Positions 7,812 through 16,357 of a DNA stretch of 64,000 nt are shown in pieces. Numbering within the stretch: position 1 is the stretch's first letter; every line of letters starts with the position of its first letter. The stretch lies in the NCBI RefSeq assembly GCF_900176485.1, contig NZ_FWYD01000014.1, positions 23,019-87,018 on the forward strand, read 5' to 3'. The DNA is from Primorskyibacter flagellatus (GTDB lineage: Bacteria; Pseudomonadota; Alphaproteobacteria; Rhodobacterales; Rhodobacteraceae). The translations under genes were made by a program, and so were the position numbers. The notes below the pieces were generated by a model. It made no database searches. It saw nothing but the letters and a program-made list of their open reading frames with translations, and was not told where the DNA came from.

Positions 7812-7834
7812 GCGGCCCTTCGGGGCCGCTTTTT
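7812..7834 (+). terminator. Rho-independent terminator after infC
   Basis: GCGGCCC (7812-7818) and GGGCCGC (7823-7829) form a 7-bp perfect stem with a TTCG tetraloop, followed by TTTTTC and another TTTT. This is a strong canonical terminator 29 nt after the infC stop. Confidence 0.9.
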
Positions 7835-7889
7835 CGTTTTACGGATTGTTTCTCCGCACGAGGAACCTGTCGCAGGATCGGCGTTCGGC

Positions 7890-8879
7890 TCAGCCCTCGC
7901 GCGGGCGTGGGCGTGTGGGAATTTCCATCAGCAAGCCGCCAACGCCCATGCCCGCGATATCGGCGGGGGTGACAGGGATGCCACAGAGGATACGTTCCAT
8001 CACCCAATCCGCGCCGTTCAATGCGGGCGAACGGGCGCAGCCGGGCAACCCGATGACAGGGCGCTGATCAAGCGAGCCGTAAAACAACAGATTCCCCGGA
8101 TCAACGGGCATTCCGAAATGGCTGACCGTGCCGCCTGCCCGCCGCACGGCTTCGGGTGCGATGTCATACATGTCCGAGGTCGCAGAGCCGGTCAGAATGA
8201 AGATAACCTCAGCATCGGTCGCGTCCAGTTGCGCCGTCAATGCGTCAATGTCATGCGCACAGTCACGACTGTCGGCAAGCTCGACACCAAGCCGGTCAAG
8301 CCGGGTGCGCAGCGCCTTTTCGCCCTTCGCGCCGCTGAGTTTTCCCAGACCGGTTTGAATCAGCGCCGCCGTCTTTTCGACAGGGACGTGCACGCGCAGC
8401 GCATCGCGCCCGACGGCACAGGCCTCGTCCACTGCCGATTGCGGCACCGCATAGGAGATGATCTTGACCGTTGCGATCATTGTTCCGTCCACGACCCGTT
8501 TCCATTCGGGAAGGGTGGCAACCGTTATCATCGGATGGATCGCGTTCGCAGCGTTGATACGCGCGGCGTCCACCTCCAGCACGCCCGCGCCAAGCGCGTG
8601 CAGATTGACACGCCCCGTGGCCGCCGGTCCCAAGCGCAGTCCGGCCCCTGCCGGGTCCGGTGCAAGGGCGGCGGCAATCTGCGCGGCGGCCTCGTCTTCG
8701 GGCAGATCGCCGGGTTCCAATCGCGCCACCGTGACCTCTTGCAGCCCGGCGTCCTTCAGCGCGGCAAGGTCGTCGGCATCCAGCAGCTTTCCCTTGCGCA
8801 GCCGACCGTCAGGCAAGGCGATCGAGTGCGCCAGCACCGTGCTCGCCGCCTGATCCAGAGAAACGGGACCGAATTTCAT
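7890..8879 (-). CDS. Molybdopterin-binding protein (MoeA/MogA-like domain)
   Basis: A 329-residue protein with the MoCF-type molybdopterin-binding fold in its C-terminal half: ILTGSATSDMYDIAPEAVRR, then VIGLPGCARSPALNGADWV. The N-terminal half (MKFGPVSLDQAASTVLAHSI) is the segment common to this alphaproteobacterial family. Relatives that I recall often continue into a MobA-like nucleotidyltransferase domain; this one stops at the boundary (IPTRPRPREG). It probably handles the molybdenum cofactor for a hydroxylase-type enzyme. Its ATG overlaps the stop of the xdhC-like gene by 4 nt, so the two are coupled. The exact step (insertion, modification or storage) is not evident. Confidence 0.82.
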   Translation of the reverse strand: MKFGPVSLDQAASTVLAHSIALPDGRLRKGKLLDADDLAALKDAGLQEVTVARLEPGDLPEDEAAAQIAAALAPDPAGAGLRLGPAATGRVNLHALGAGVLEVDAARINAANAIHPMITVATLPEWKRVVDGTMIATVKIISYAVPQSAVDEACAVGRDALRVHVPVEKTAALIQTGLGKLSGAKGEKALRTRLDRLGVELADSRDCAHDIDALTAQLDATDAEVIFILTGSATSDMYDIAPEAVRRAGGTVSHFGMPVDPGNLLFYGSLDQRPVIGLPGCARSPALNGADWVMERILCGIPVTPADIAGMGVGGLLMEIPTRPRPREG

Positions 8880-9847
8880 GCGCCTCTCCTCAACACGCGG
8901 GTCATCTGCGCAAGCGTCGCCACAGCAATCTCGGCCGGCCCTGCCGCGCCGATATCCAGGCCTATCGGTCCGTGGATGCGCGCGATTTTTTCTGCGCTGA
9001 ACCCGGCCGCCTCCAGCCGCGCCACGCGCTTGGCATGGGTCCGGGTCGAACCCAGCGCGCCGATATAGAAGCAATTCCCGTGCAGACCCTGCTCGATCGC
9101 TGGGTCGTCCAGCTTTGGATCATGCGTCAACAGCACCAGCGCCGTGCGGGCGTCCAGACCCAATGCCTGCACCGCCTCGTCAGGCCAGTCATGCATCAGC
9201 GTGGTCTCGGGAAAGCGGGACTGTGAGGCAAACGTTTCTCTTGGGTCGATCACCACCGGATCATAACCCGCCAGACGCGCCATCGGCACCAAGGCTTGCG
9301 CAATATGCACCGCCCCCACGACGATCAGCCGCAGAGGTGGGTTGTGAACGCCAATGAAAACGCGCGGTGCAGTGTCGTCAAAGCCAGAGCGATCCATCCG
9401 CAGACGCTCGTCATGGCCGGTTGCCATCAACGACCGGCTGCCGGTTTCAAGATCGGCCACATAGCAGATCGCGCGTCGGTCGGCACGGGCTTGCGCGAGT
9501 TCTGCCAGCAAGGCCTCGCTCAGCGCACCGCCGACCGGTTCCACCAGCACGCGGATGGTGCCACCACAGGCGAGACCCACTGCAAAGGCATCATCATCGC
9601 TGACGCCGAATTCCAGTTCCCGCGGGGTGCCGTCCTCCAGCGCCTCCAGCGCCTCGACAACAACGGCACCCTCCACGCAACCGCCCGAGACGGACCCTGC
9701 GATCTCTCCCTTGCCGCTGATCGCCAGTTGCGCGCCGGTGCGGCGGGGCGCGCTGCCCCACGTCTCGATCACCGTGGCCAGCGCCGCCCGGTCGCCCGCG
9801 CGGTGCCAGGCCAGTGCCTGTTCGGGAATGTTGTCGAAACGGTCCAT
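8876..9847 (-). CDS. XdhC/CoxI family molybdenum cofactor maturation protein
   Basis: A 323-residue protein of the XdhC/CoxI family, which binds molybdenum cofactor and promotes its sulfuration and insertion into xanthine dehydrogenase or CO dehydrogenase-type enzymes. The N-terminal XdhC/CoxI domain shows GSAPRRTGAQLAI and GSVSGGCVEGAVV. The C-terminal Rossmann domain shows LIVVGAVHIAQALVPMARLAG and ALVLLTHDPKLDDPAI. The start at 9847 gives the canonical short N-terminus (MDRFDNIPEQALAWH); a longer reading into the neighbouring terminator region is unlikely. No target oxidoreductase gene lies in the window. Confidence 0.9.
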   Translation of the reverse strand: MDRFDNIPEQALAWHRAGDRAALATVIETWGSAPRRTGAQLAISGKGEIAGSVSGGCVEGAVVVEALEALEDGTPRELEFGVSDDDAFAVGLACGGTIRVLVEPVGGALSEALLAELAQARADRRAICYVADLETGSRSLMATGHDERLRMDRSGFDDTAPRVFIGVHNPPLRLIVVGAVHIAQALVPMARLAGYDPVVIDPRETFASQSRFPETTLMHDWPDEAVQALGLDARTALVLLTHDPKLDDPAIEQGLHGNCFYIGALGSTRTHAKRVARLEAAGFSAEKIARIHGPIGLDIGAAGPAEIAVATLAQMTRVLRRGA

Positions 9848-9930
9848 GATCCGCCCTCCATATTTGCCCCGTTCTAACACGCTCAAGCGGGGTGTCGCCT
9901 CCCCTTCCTTGGTCGCGGAGACAAAACGTA

Positions 9931-9965
9931 AATGCCGCCCCATGCGTGTGGCACGGGGCGGCATT
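9931..9965 (-). terminator. Terminator downstream of the OmpA-family gene
   Basis: AATGCCGCCCC (9931-9941) and GGGGCGGCATT (9955-9965) form an 11-bp perfect stem. On the minus strand it follows the OmpA gene stop by 30 nt and is trailed by TACGTTTTG. It separates that gene from xdhC. Confidence 0.75.
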
Positions 9966-9995
9966 GTCAAGGCTGTGCCGTCGGGGCGAAGCGCC

Positions 9996-12077
9996 TTAGT
10001 TGCTGGCCAGAAGTGGCGTGATCCGGCGGACGGCGGCACGCCTGTTGGCCCGTTCGGCAGCGGCCGTGCGGATTACCAGGTCGGATTCGCCGTAACCCTG
10101 CACCACCATATTCTCGGGCGGCACGTCGAAATATTCTGTCAGCGCCAGCGCCACGGTTTCCGCGCGCCTGTCTGACAGGGCGAGGTTGTAATTCGCCGCA
10201 CCGGTCGCATCCGTATGCCCTTCGATCAGAAACACCTCACGCGGGTTCTTCTCGATCATGTCGCGCATGGCGTTGCCAAGTGCTGCCAACTCCTCGGCCT
10301 CATCGGGGCGGATCACCGCCGAATTGGTCTCAAAGTTGATGGTGTTCACCGTGATCTCGGGCACCAGGTCGCGCACCGCGTCGATATTGCGGATCTGCGC
10401 CAGCGAAAATGTCCGGTTCACGCCCTCGTTCTGGGCCTGGGCAAGCGCGCGGGCCAGATCATCGGCCTGCACCTCTCCGGCATTGAACGAGCGACGTTCC
10501 GTGGCTTGCGGCAACTCACTGATTTGGACCTGCTCGCTTTGTTGCGTATCATCGAACAACACCACTTCGGTTCCGTCCTGAAGCGTTCGTGTGCGGCGCA
10601 GCACACGGCCATCGGCAGCACGGACGGTTTCGACTGTCGCGCCATTTTCGCGCGTGACGACGTTGCGGGTTGAGCCATCGGAATAGCGATAGGTCTTCAC
10701 ATCCGACCCCGGACGGCGCAGCAGCGCATCGTCATTCTTGATAATCCGATACTGGCCTTGATCCTCGACGACCAACCGGTCGCCAGAGTTGCTGACGACC
10801 TTTTCACCCTCGCCCAGCAGACTGCCGATCGCCACGGCACCCAGTCCAAGAAGCGCTGCGCGTTCAAAGTTGCTCAGGCCGGATTTGTCGTCGTCATCCT
10901 TCTCGCGCTTCTCTTGCTCGCCCGTAACATTGGTGTCGAATTCCTCGGAGGAACTGCGCGCAGTTTCCTCGGTCACGGTCTCTTCGGTGACTTCGGCTTC
11001 GCCATCATCCTGTCCGGCAGCGGCGGCCATCGACTCGGTTCCCTGCGCCAGATCTTCGGCCAAGGCGTCGGCCTGCTGCTGGCTGTCCATCGGTTCAGGA
11101 TCTTCGGCTTGCGGGGCCTGCTCTTCAGCCGCCTGTTCTTCCGTGGCCTGGTCTTCCGCCGGCTGCTCTTCAGTGGCCGTCTGATCGGCAGATGCTGCAT
11201 CGGAGGTGTCTGCATCCGTCGCGGCATCATCCGTCACAGCTGCCGCATCACCGGCGGGTTGTTCATCCGAGTTACCGTCGGTGCCGCCATCCTCGTCGGC
11301 CGGGGCTTCTGTCTGTTCATTGGTCGCCGCCTGACCGGCAGCTTCCTGATCAGCCAGAGCCTTCGCCAGATCGTCCGCCTGACTTGCCTCGTCTCCGGCA
11401 GGCTGCGTCTCGGCCGCCTGCGCCTGACCTGCGGCCTCTGCTTCGGCAGTCGCCGCGTCTGAAGTCGGATCCTGCGCGGCATTTTCGGCGTCTGACGGCA
11501 CGTCTTGCGCTGGTGCATCTGGAGTTGGCTCGGCACCCTCGGCGGATGTCTCACCCTCGTCCTCCACCGGCGTCACAGCCTCTGCTGTCGGCTCGGCATC
11601 TGCCGTTTCTTCTGCCTCGGGAGACGGGACTGCCTCGGCGTCGGCTTGCGGTTCTGCGTCGGTCTCGACCTCCGCTTGCGCCTCTGCCTCGTCGGGTGCC
11701 TCGGCCTGCGCCTGATCGGCTGCGGCACCGTCTTCGGCTGATGCCGAAGCCGCGTCGCCGTCTGCAAACAGCTGCGCATCCACGTCAGCGCCCAGTTGCT
11801 GCGCGGTCACTTTGCGCGCAGCGGCGTCAAACTCGGCAAACTGTTCGCCGATCTGTTGCGCAACAGAGCCGTCTTCGTAGGCCACACAAAACGGATCTTC
11901 AGTCGCGCCCTGTCCGGCCCGCGCCGCTTCCTCTAGTCGGCAACGAATAATTTCTTGCGTGATGTCAGAGGAAGACATCGACGCAAGATCTGGCGTTTGC
12001 GCGAGAATCGGAGCGGGTGTTGCAAGGCTGGCCACGACTGCCAGCGCCGTCGTCGATCTGAAAATCCCATGTCTCAT
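9996..12077 (-). CDS. OmpA family outer-membrane/peptidoglycan-binding protein with long acidic region
   Basis: A 693-residue exported protein. Residues 1-26 are a signal peptide ending PAPILA. An ordered segment follows to about residue 105. Then comes a roughly 280-residue stretch of Glu, Asp, Ala, Gln, Pro and Thr (repeats such as QAEAPDEAEAQAEVE and EEQAAEEQAPQAEDPE) ending EKREKDDDDKSG. A short hydrophobic segment (AALLGLGAVAIGSLLG) precedes a region on the DGTEVVLFDD pattern. The C-terminal 115 residues are the OmpA domain with the peptidoglycan-binding pattern GHTDATGAANYNLALSDRRAE. AAAGGA lies 7 nt before the ATG. It probably ties the envelope to the cell wall; the function of the acidic region is unknown. 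Confidence 0.9.
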   Translation of the reverse strand: MRHGIFRSTTALAVVASLATPAPILAQTPDLASMSSSDITQEIIRCRLEEAARAGQGATEDPFCVAYEDGSVAQQIGEQFAEFDAAARKVTAQQLGADVDAQLFADGDAASASAEDGAAADQAQAEAPDEAEAQAEVETDAEPQADAEAVPSPEAEETADAEPTAEAVTPVEDEGETSAEGAEPTPDAPAQDVPSDAENAAQDPTSDAATAEAEAAGQAQAAETQPAGDEASQADDLAKALADQEAAGQAATNEQTEAPADEDGGTDGNSDEQPAGDAAAVTDDAATDADTSDAASADQTATEEQPAEDQATEEQAAEEQAPQAEDPEPMDSQQQADALAEDLAQGTESMAAAAGQDDGEAEVTEETVTEETARSSSEEFDTNVTGEQEKREKDDDDKSGLSNFERAALLGLGAVAIGSLLGEGEKVVSNSGDRLVVEDQGQYRIIKNDDALLRRPGSDVKTYRYSDGSTRNVVTRENGATVETVRAADGRVLRRTRTLQDGTEVVLFDDTQQSEQVQISELPQATERRSFNAGEVQADDLARALAQAQNEGVNRTFSLAQIRNIDAVRDLVPEITVNTINFETNSAVIRPDEAEELAALGNAMRDMIEKNPREVFLIEGHTDATGAANYNLALSDRRAETVALALTEYFDVPPENMVVQGYGESDLVIRTAAAERANRRAAVRRITPLLASN

Positions 12078-12183
12078 ATGCGTGTCCTTTCAACTGTTGC
12101 CCGGTGAAGGCGTCATGGGACAATGCAGAAACAGGCGATAGGGTTGCATGAAGGTCCGACCGCACCAGCAGAAATCCGCCGGG

Positions 12184-13443
12184 TCAGCCTTCGAGAAGCG
12201 CCATCAGGCGGGCTTTCTCGCCAACATCATCGGTGCGCGAAATCGCGTTGGCCAAGTCTTCCAGCGACTGAATGGAATGGCCCGCGCGGAAGCTGTCGAC
12301 ATGCGGCAACATGGCCCGAATGCCGGTTGCCTTGGGCGCGAAGCCATCCCAACGCAACAAGGGGTTGAGCCAGATCAGACGGCGGGATGACAGGTGCAGC
12401 CGCTCCATCTCGCGTTCCAGCGCGCCGGCATCGTCACGGTCCAGACCGTCAGTGATCAGCAGGACAACTGCGCCCTGCCCCATCACCCGGCGCGACCAGT
12501 CGCGGTTGAAAGCGTGCAGGCTGGCACCGATCCGTGTCCCACCTTCCCAGTCCTGCGCCTCGGCTCCTGCGGCTTTCAGCGCCTGATCCACATCGCGGGT
12601 GGCCAGATGGCGTGTGATGTTGGTCAGCCGCGTGCCAAAAGTGAAGGCGTGGACCTTTGCCCAGCCCGCGCCTTTCTCATTCGCCACTGCATGCAGAAAA
12701 TGCAGAACCATGCGGGAATATTGCGACATCGAACCGGAAATATCGCACAGCACCACAAGGTTGGGCCAGCGCGGACGAGGTTTCGTGTGCGCCAGGCTGC
12801 GGATCTCGCCACCGTTGCGCATTGCCGCGCGAATGGTGCGCCGCCAGTCGGTATGCTTGCCATGCAGTGATGCCATCCCCCGGCGCGACGGGATCGGTTT
12901 CACGGGCAGTTTCAGCCGCGCCAGCATGCGCTTGGCCTCTGCGACTTCGGCGGTGGACATCTGTTCGAAATCGAGCGTGCGCAGCTTTTCCTCGGCGGAC
13001 ATGGTCTGCGAGGCGTCGATCTCGATCTGCGTTTCCTCTTTCTCGGAATCTGGCTTTTCGGGCGCATCGGGTTGCTTGCCGTCCAGCAGCGCCTCTGCCG
13101 CGCGTTTCTCGGCAGATTGGGCAAGCTTTTCCTCCTGCACGCCGCGCACGGCAGGCAGCATCATCGACATCATGTGTTCGAGGTAACGCGGATCGCGCCA
13201 ATACAGCCGGAAGATCTGGGCAAAGACGATGCGATGTTCGGGCCGGTTCACGAAACAGGCATGCAGCGTCCAGTAAAAGTCGCGTTTGTTGGTAAAGCCC
13301 GCAGCCTCTACCGCGCGAACAGCATCAATCACCCGGCCGGGTCCGACCGGCAGCCCGGCACGGCGCAATGCGCGGGCAAAATGGGTGATGTTATTGCCAA
13401 GCCGCGGGTTGTCGGGAATGTCCAGCGGAAGATATTCAGGCAT
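12184..13443 (-). CDS. VWA domain protein (CoxE-like)
   Basis: A 419-residue cytoplasmic protein with a C-terminal von Willebrand A domain. The metal-binding MIDAS motif is DISGSMS, with supporting Thr/Asp residues in FTFGTRLTNITRHL and LLITDGLDRDD. The middle (about residues 100-170) is charged and linker-like. CoxE-type proteins pair with MoxR/CoxD ATPases to install the active-site metal of molybdenum hydroxylases. The partner ATPase is 105 nt upstream. The ATG at 13443 gives the expected opening MPEYLPLDIPDNPRLGNNI. It could equally serve another metalloenzyme, since no structural gene is adjacent. Confidence 0.88.
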   Translation of the reverse strand: MPEYLPLDIPDNPRLGNNITHFARALRRAGLPVGPGRVIDAVRAVEAAGFTNKRDFYWTLHACFVNRPEHRIVFAQIFRLYWRDPRYLEHMMSMMLPAVRGVQEEKLAQSAEKRAAEALLDGKQPDAPEKPDSEKEETQIEIDASQTMSAEEKLRTLDFEQMSTAEVAEAKRMLARLKLPVKPIPSRRGMASLHGKHTDWRRTIRAAMRNGGEIRSLAHTKPRPRWPNLVVLCDISGSMSQYSRMVLHFLHAVANEKGAGWAKVHAFTFGTRLTNITRHLATRDVDQALKAAGAEAQDWEGGTRIGASLHAFNRDWSRRVMGQGAVVLLITDGLDRDDAGALEREMERLHLSSRRLIWLNPLLRWDGFAPKATGIRAMLPHVDSFRAGHSIQSLEDLANAISRTDDVGEKARLMALLEG

Positions 13444-13483
13444 CTGCCCGGAACCTGCGATCCGCCTGCGGTGACGTTGTGCA

Positions 13484-13538
13484 GCGGGGGGCTGTCTGCC
13501 CCCCGCACCCCCCGAGAGTATTTCCGCCAAGAAGAAGA
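13484..13538 (+). repeat. Intergenic G/C hairpin element of Rhodobacteraceae type
   Basis: GCGGGGGG (13484-13491) pairs perfectly with CCCCCCGC (13499-13506), followed by CCCCCCGAGAGTATTTCCGC and CAAGAAGAA. I recognise this layout, a G-run hairpin, then CCCCG-AGTATTT and CAAGAAGAA, as an often repeated intergenic element of roseobacter genomes. It fills the gap between the VWA and MoxR genes. A related hairpin pair is at 51708. Confidence 0.55.
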
Positions 13539-13548
13539 CAGTGGCGGG

Positions 13549-14457
13549 TCATGCAGGATCCAGCGTGGCTTTGGCCTCGTCCAGAAGACGCTTGGCTTCC
13601 GAGCCTTGCAGTTTCTGGATGTCGTCCTGATATTTCAGGATGGCACCCAGCGTGTCGCTGATGACCTCTGGCGACAGGTCGATCACATCCAGCGCCAACA
13701 GGCATTTTGCCCAGTCAATGGTTTCGGCCACGCCGGGTTTCTTGAACAGATCCTCGGTGCGCAGGCGCTGGACGAAGGCCACGATCTCGCTGCTGAGGGA
13801 TTCGGCAGCTTCGGGGGCGCGGGCATGCAGAATCTCGATCTCGCGGTCGAAAGTCGGGTAGTCGACCCAGTGGTAGAGACAGCGGCGTTTGAGCGCGTCA
13901 TGCACCTCGCGCGTGCGGTTGGAGGTCAGGATGACGATGGGCGGTTCGGGTGCCTTGATGGTGCCGATCTCGGGGATGGTCACCTGAAAGTCGGACAGGG
14001 CTTCCAGCAGAAAAGCCTCGAACGGTTCATCGGTGCGGTCCAGTTCGTCGATCAGCAGCACCGGGGCACCGTTTTCATCGGGGCGCATGGCTTGCAACAA
14101 TGGACGCTCGATCAGGAAATCCGGCCCGAAGAGTTCACGGGTCAGCACATCCCTGTCGGCGTTGCCTTGCGCCTCGGCGCTGCGGATGGCGATCATCTGC
14201 GCGGGAAAGTTCCATTCGTAGACGGCAGAGGACGCATCCAGCCCTTCGTAGCATTGCAGCCGGATCAGGCGTCGACCAAGCGAGGCGGCAATCGCCTTTG
14301 CGATCTCTGTCTTTCCGACCCCGGCCTCGCCTTCCAGAAACAATGGTCTTCCCAGACGCAGCGACAGGAACACCACCGTTGCGAGCGCGCGTCCGCAAAT
14401 GTAACCCTGCTGCGCCAGCATGTCCTGCACGGCATCGATTGTATCTGGCTGAGACAT
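13549..14457 (-). CDS. MoxR family AAA+ ATPase (CoxD-like)
   Basis: A 302-residue AAA+ ATPase. Walker A is GEAGVGKTE (about residues 43-51), Walker B is VLLIDELDR, sensor 1 is ILTSNRTREV, and the arginine-rich HDALKRRCLYHW follows as in MoxR/CoxD proteins. These ATPases act with a VWA protein as a chaperone that remodels a metalloenzyme active site; CoxD of CO dehydrogenase is the closest described role. A good GGAGGA lies just before the ATG. It is transcribed ahead of the VWA gene. Family certain; target enzyme unknown. Confidence 0.92.
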   Translation of the reverse strand: MSQPDTIDAVQDMLAQQGYICGRALATVVFLSLRLGRPLFLEGEAGVGKTEIAKAIAASLGRRLIRLQCYEGLDASSAVYEWNFPAQMIAIRSAEAQGNADRDVLTRELFGPDFLIERPLLQAMRPDENGAPVLLIDELDRTDEPFEAFLLEALSDFQVTIPEIGTIKAPEPPIVILTSNRTREVHDALKRRCLYHWVDYPTFDREIEILHARAPEAAESLSSEIVAFVQRLRTEDLFKKPGVAETIDWAKCLLALDVIDLSPEVISDTLGAILKYQDDIQKLQGSEAKRLLDEAKATLDPA

Positions 14458-14690
14458 TCACGGTCCTCCTGCCCCTTGGGTGCAATGGCGCGCCGCCGGG
14501 GTCAATAGCGCCAAGGTCGCAGACGGGCGGACCTGTTGGATCTGCGCCGTTGTCCGGACTGGTGCGTTTCTTGACCGTTTTCCTTCAAGCTGCAATGTTT
14601 CGCTAAATCAATTCATGTTACGGAAGGTGGAACTTTCGAGCAGGACGGCGGGCAGCGGGCAATGAACAGCACAAGGGCGGGAATGCGGAT

Positions 14691-15722
14691 ATGCGCATAA
14701 CTGCCGTGACATGTGTCAAGAATGAGGGTCCGTTCCTGCTGGAATGGATCGTCTTCAACCGTCTGCTGGGCGTAACGGATTTCCTGTTTTATTCGAATGA
14801 TTGCAGCGACGGGACCGATGCGCTGCTGGACGCTTTGGCGGCGCGCGGCATCGTGCGGCACCTGCCCAATCCGGCCAAGGGGCGTAACTATCAGATGGAG
14901 GCGCTGAAAGACGCCACGCGGCAGGATGTGGCGTCCGACGCGGATTGGATCTGGATCGCGGATGTGGATGAGTTCTTGAACATCCACGCGGGCGACCATA
15001 CGATCCCCGCGCTGATCGAGGCCTGCGGCGATCCGCAGGCGATTTCCGCGACCTTTCAGTTTTTCGCCAATGGCGGGGTCGATCGCTATGATGACCGCCC
15101 GGTGATCGCGCAGTTCACCCGCTGCCACAATCCGGACATTTGGTGCGGGGACTCTGCCATCGAGGTCAAGACGTTGGTGCGGAGGGATTTTCCGCTGCAA
15201 TATTACGGCGCGCATCGGCCGTTCTTTCGCAACGATCTGACCGAGGAAAAGCGGCCGCATTGGACGGATGGCTCGGGACGTGCCGTGCCGCACAAGTTTC
15301 TTGTCGCGGCCAATCCGCGCCGCATTCGCAAATTCCCGGCGGCGGGCGCGCGGGTGCACGCAGCGCTCAACCACTATGCCTTGCGTTCGCTGGACAGCTA
15401 TCTGGTTAAGAATGACCGGGGCGATGTGAACCGCGACAACCGCAATTTCGACGACACCTATTGGCGAGAGCGCAATGACAGCGCATGGGAGGACCGCTCG
15501 ATCCTGCGCTATCTGCCGGATCTGGACGCGGCTTTGGCCGAGATGAAAGCCGACCCGGAAATCGGCGCGTTGCATGACGCGGCGGTGCGCCTGCATATCG
15601 AGAAACGCGATGCCCTGATGGAACAAGAGGCCTATCGGAAAATGCATGAGCAGTTGCGGCTGGCCCCGACGATTCCGCCCGAGGAACTGGCCTTGATGCG
15701 CGCGTTGGGGATTACGGCATGA
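14691..15722 (+). CDS. Glycosyltransferase family 2 protein
   Basis: A 343-residue soluble GT-A type glycosyltransferase. It opens with the nucleotide-sugar binding strand ITAVTCVKNEGPFLLEWIVF, keeps SNDCSDGTDALLDAL, and has the metal-binding DVDEF at residues 91-95. The region HYALRSLDSYLVKNDRG matches the two other glycosyltransferases of this cassette, showing shared descent. It is the first gene of the cassette and overlaps the sulfotransferase by 4 nt. The donor and acceptor are unknown; surface polysaccharide synthesis is inferred from the neighbours. Confidence 0.88.
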   Translation: MRITAVTCVKNEGPFLLEWIVFNRLLGVTDFLFYSNDCSDGTDALLDALAARGIVRHLPNPAKGRNYQMEALKDATRQDVASDADWIWIADVDEFLNIHAGDHTIPALIEACGDPQAISATFQFFANGGVDRYDDRPVIAQFTRCHNPDIWCGDSAIEVKTLVRRDFPLQYYGAHRPFFRNDLTEEKRPHWTDGSGRAVPHKFLVAANPRRIRKFPAAGARVHAALNHYALRSLDSYLVKNDRGDVNRDNRNFDDTYWRERNDSAWEDRSILRYLPDLDAALAEMKADPEIGALHDAAVRLHIEKRDALMEQEAYRKMHEQLRLAPTIPPEELALMRALGITA

Positions 15723-16357
15723 GTCGTTTGCGCGTCATCAACCTTGGTCTGCCGAAATCCGGCACGACGACGCTGGCCACCGCATTGCGCGCCGCCGGCC
15801 TAATCGTCGCCGACCATCGCATCCGCCGCAGCCAGACAGACGATCCTCATCTGGCAGGGACATTTGTTGCGCGCCAGCTTTACGAAGGGCTGTTCAGGTC
15901 CGGCGATCCGTTGGAATTTCTTGGTGATTTCGACGCGCTGACAGAGATCAGTGTCATCACCCCGACATTGTCTCTGTGGCCGCAGACCGATTGGGGCGTC
16001 ATCGACGCGATCCGCCAGCGTCATCCCGATGTGCGCTTCGTGTGTTCGCGACGCGACGCGCGCACCTTGTCCGGCTCGATGCTGCGATGGGCCGATCTGG
16101 GCATGTCTCGCTTGCCGGGTGGCGCCATCCCCGGCCTGCCGTCGGGCTTCGGGGAAACCACGTTGCAACGTGTCACCTGGATCGAGGGGCATTACGCGCA
16201 TATGCGACAGCTTTTCCGGGGCGCGCGCGATTTTCTGGAATATCATGTCGAGGATACTGACGCGCCCGCGCAAATCGGGGCGTTTCTGGGCGTGGATCTG
16301 CCATGGTGGGGCAAGGCCAATGTCAACGCATCACTGCCGTCACCGGGCGCAGTATAA
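15719..16357 (+). CDS. Sulfotransferase family protein
   Basis: A 212-residue protein with the PAPS 5'-phosphosulfate loop at the N-terminus (LGLPKSGTTTLATAL, residues 9-23) and a 3'-phosphate-type segment VRFVCSRRDARTLSGSML. This is short for the family but complete in layout. It probably transfers sulfate from PAPS to a sugar hydroxyl. The start overlaps the glycosyltransferase stop (ATGA) and its TAA overlaps the next ATG (TAATG), so three genes are coupled. Only an APS-type reductase is seen in this window, so PAPS supply must be encoded elsewhere. Confidence 0.82.
   Translation: MSRLRVINLGLPKSGTTTLATALRAAGLIVADHRIRRSQTDDPHLAGTFVARQLYEGLFRSGDPLEFLGDFDALTEISVITPTLSLWPQTDWGVIDAIRQRHPDVRFVCSRRDARTLSGSMLRWADLGMSRLPGGAIPGLPSGFGETTLQRVTWIEGHYAHMRQLFRGARDFLEYHVEDTDAPAQIGAFLGVDLPWWGKANVNASLPSPGAV

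Noticed and set aside
10758..11950. Plus-strand frames rich in Leu, Arg and Pro opposite the OmpA acidic segment, and similar ones at 6366-7132
   Set aside because: They are reverse readings of Ala/Glu/Asp low-complexity coding; no ribosome sites or family matches.
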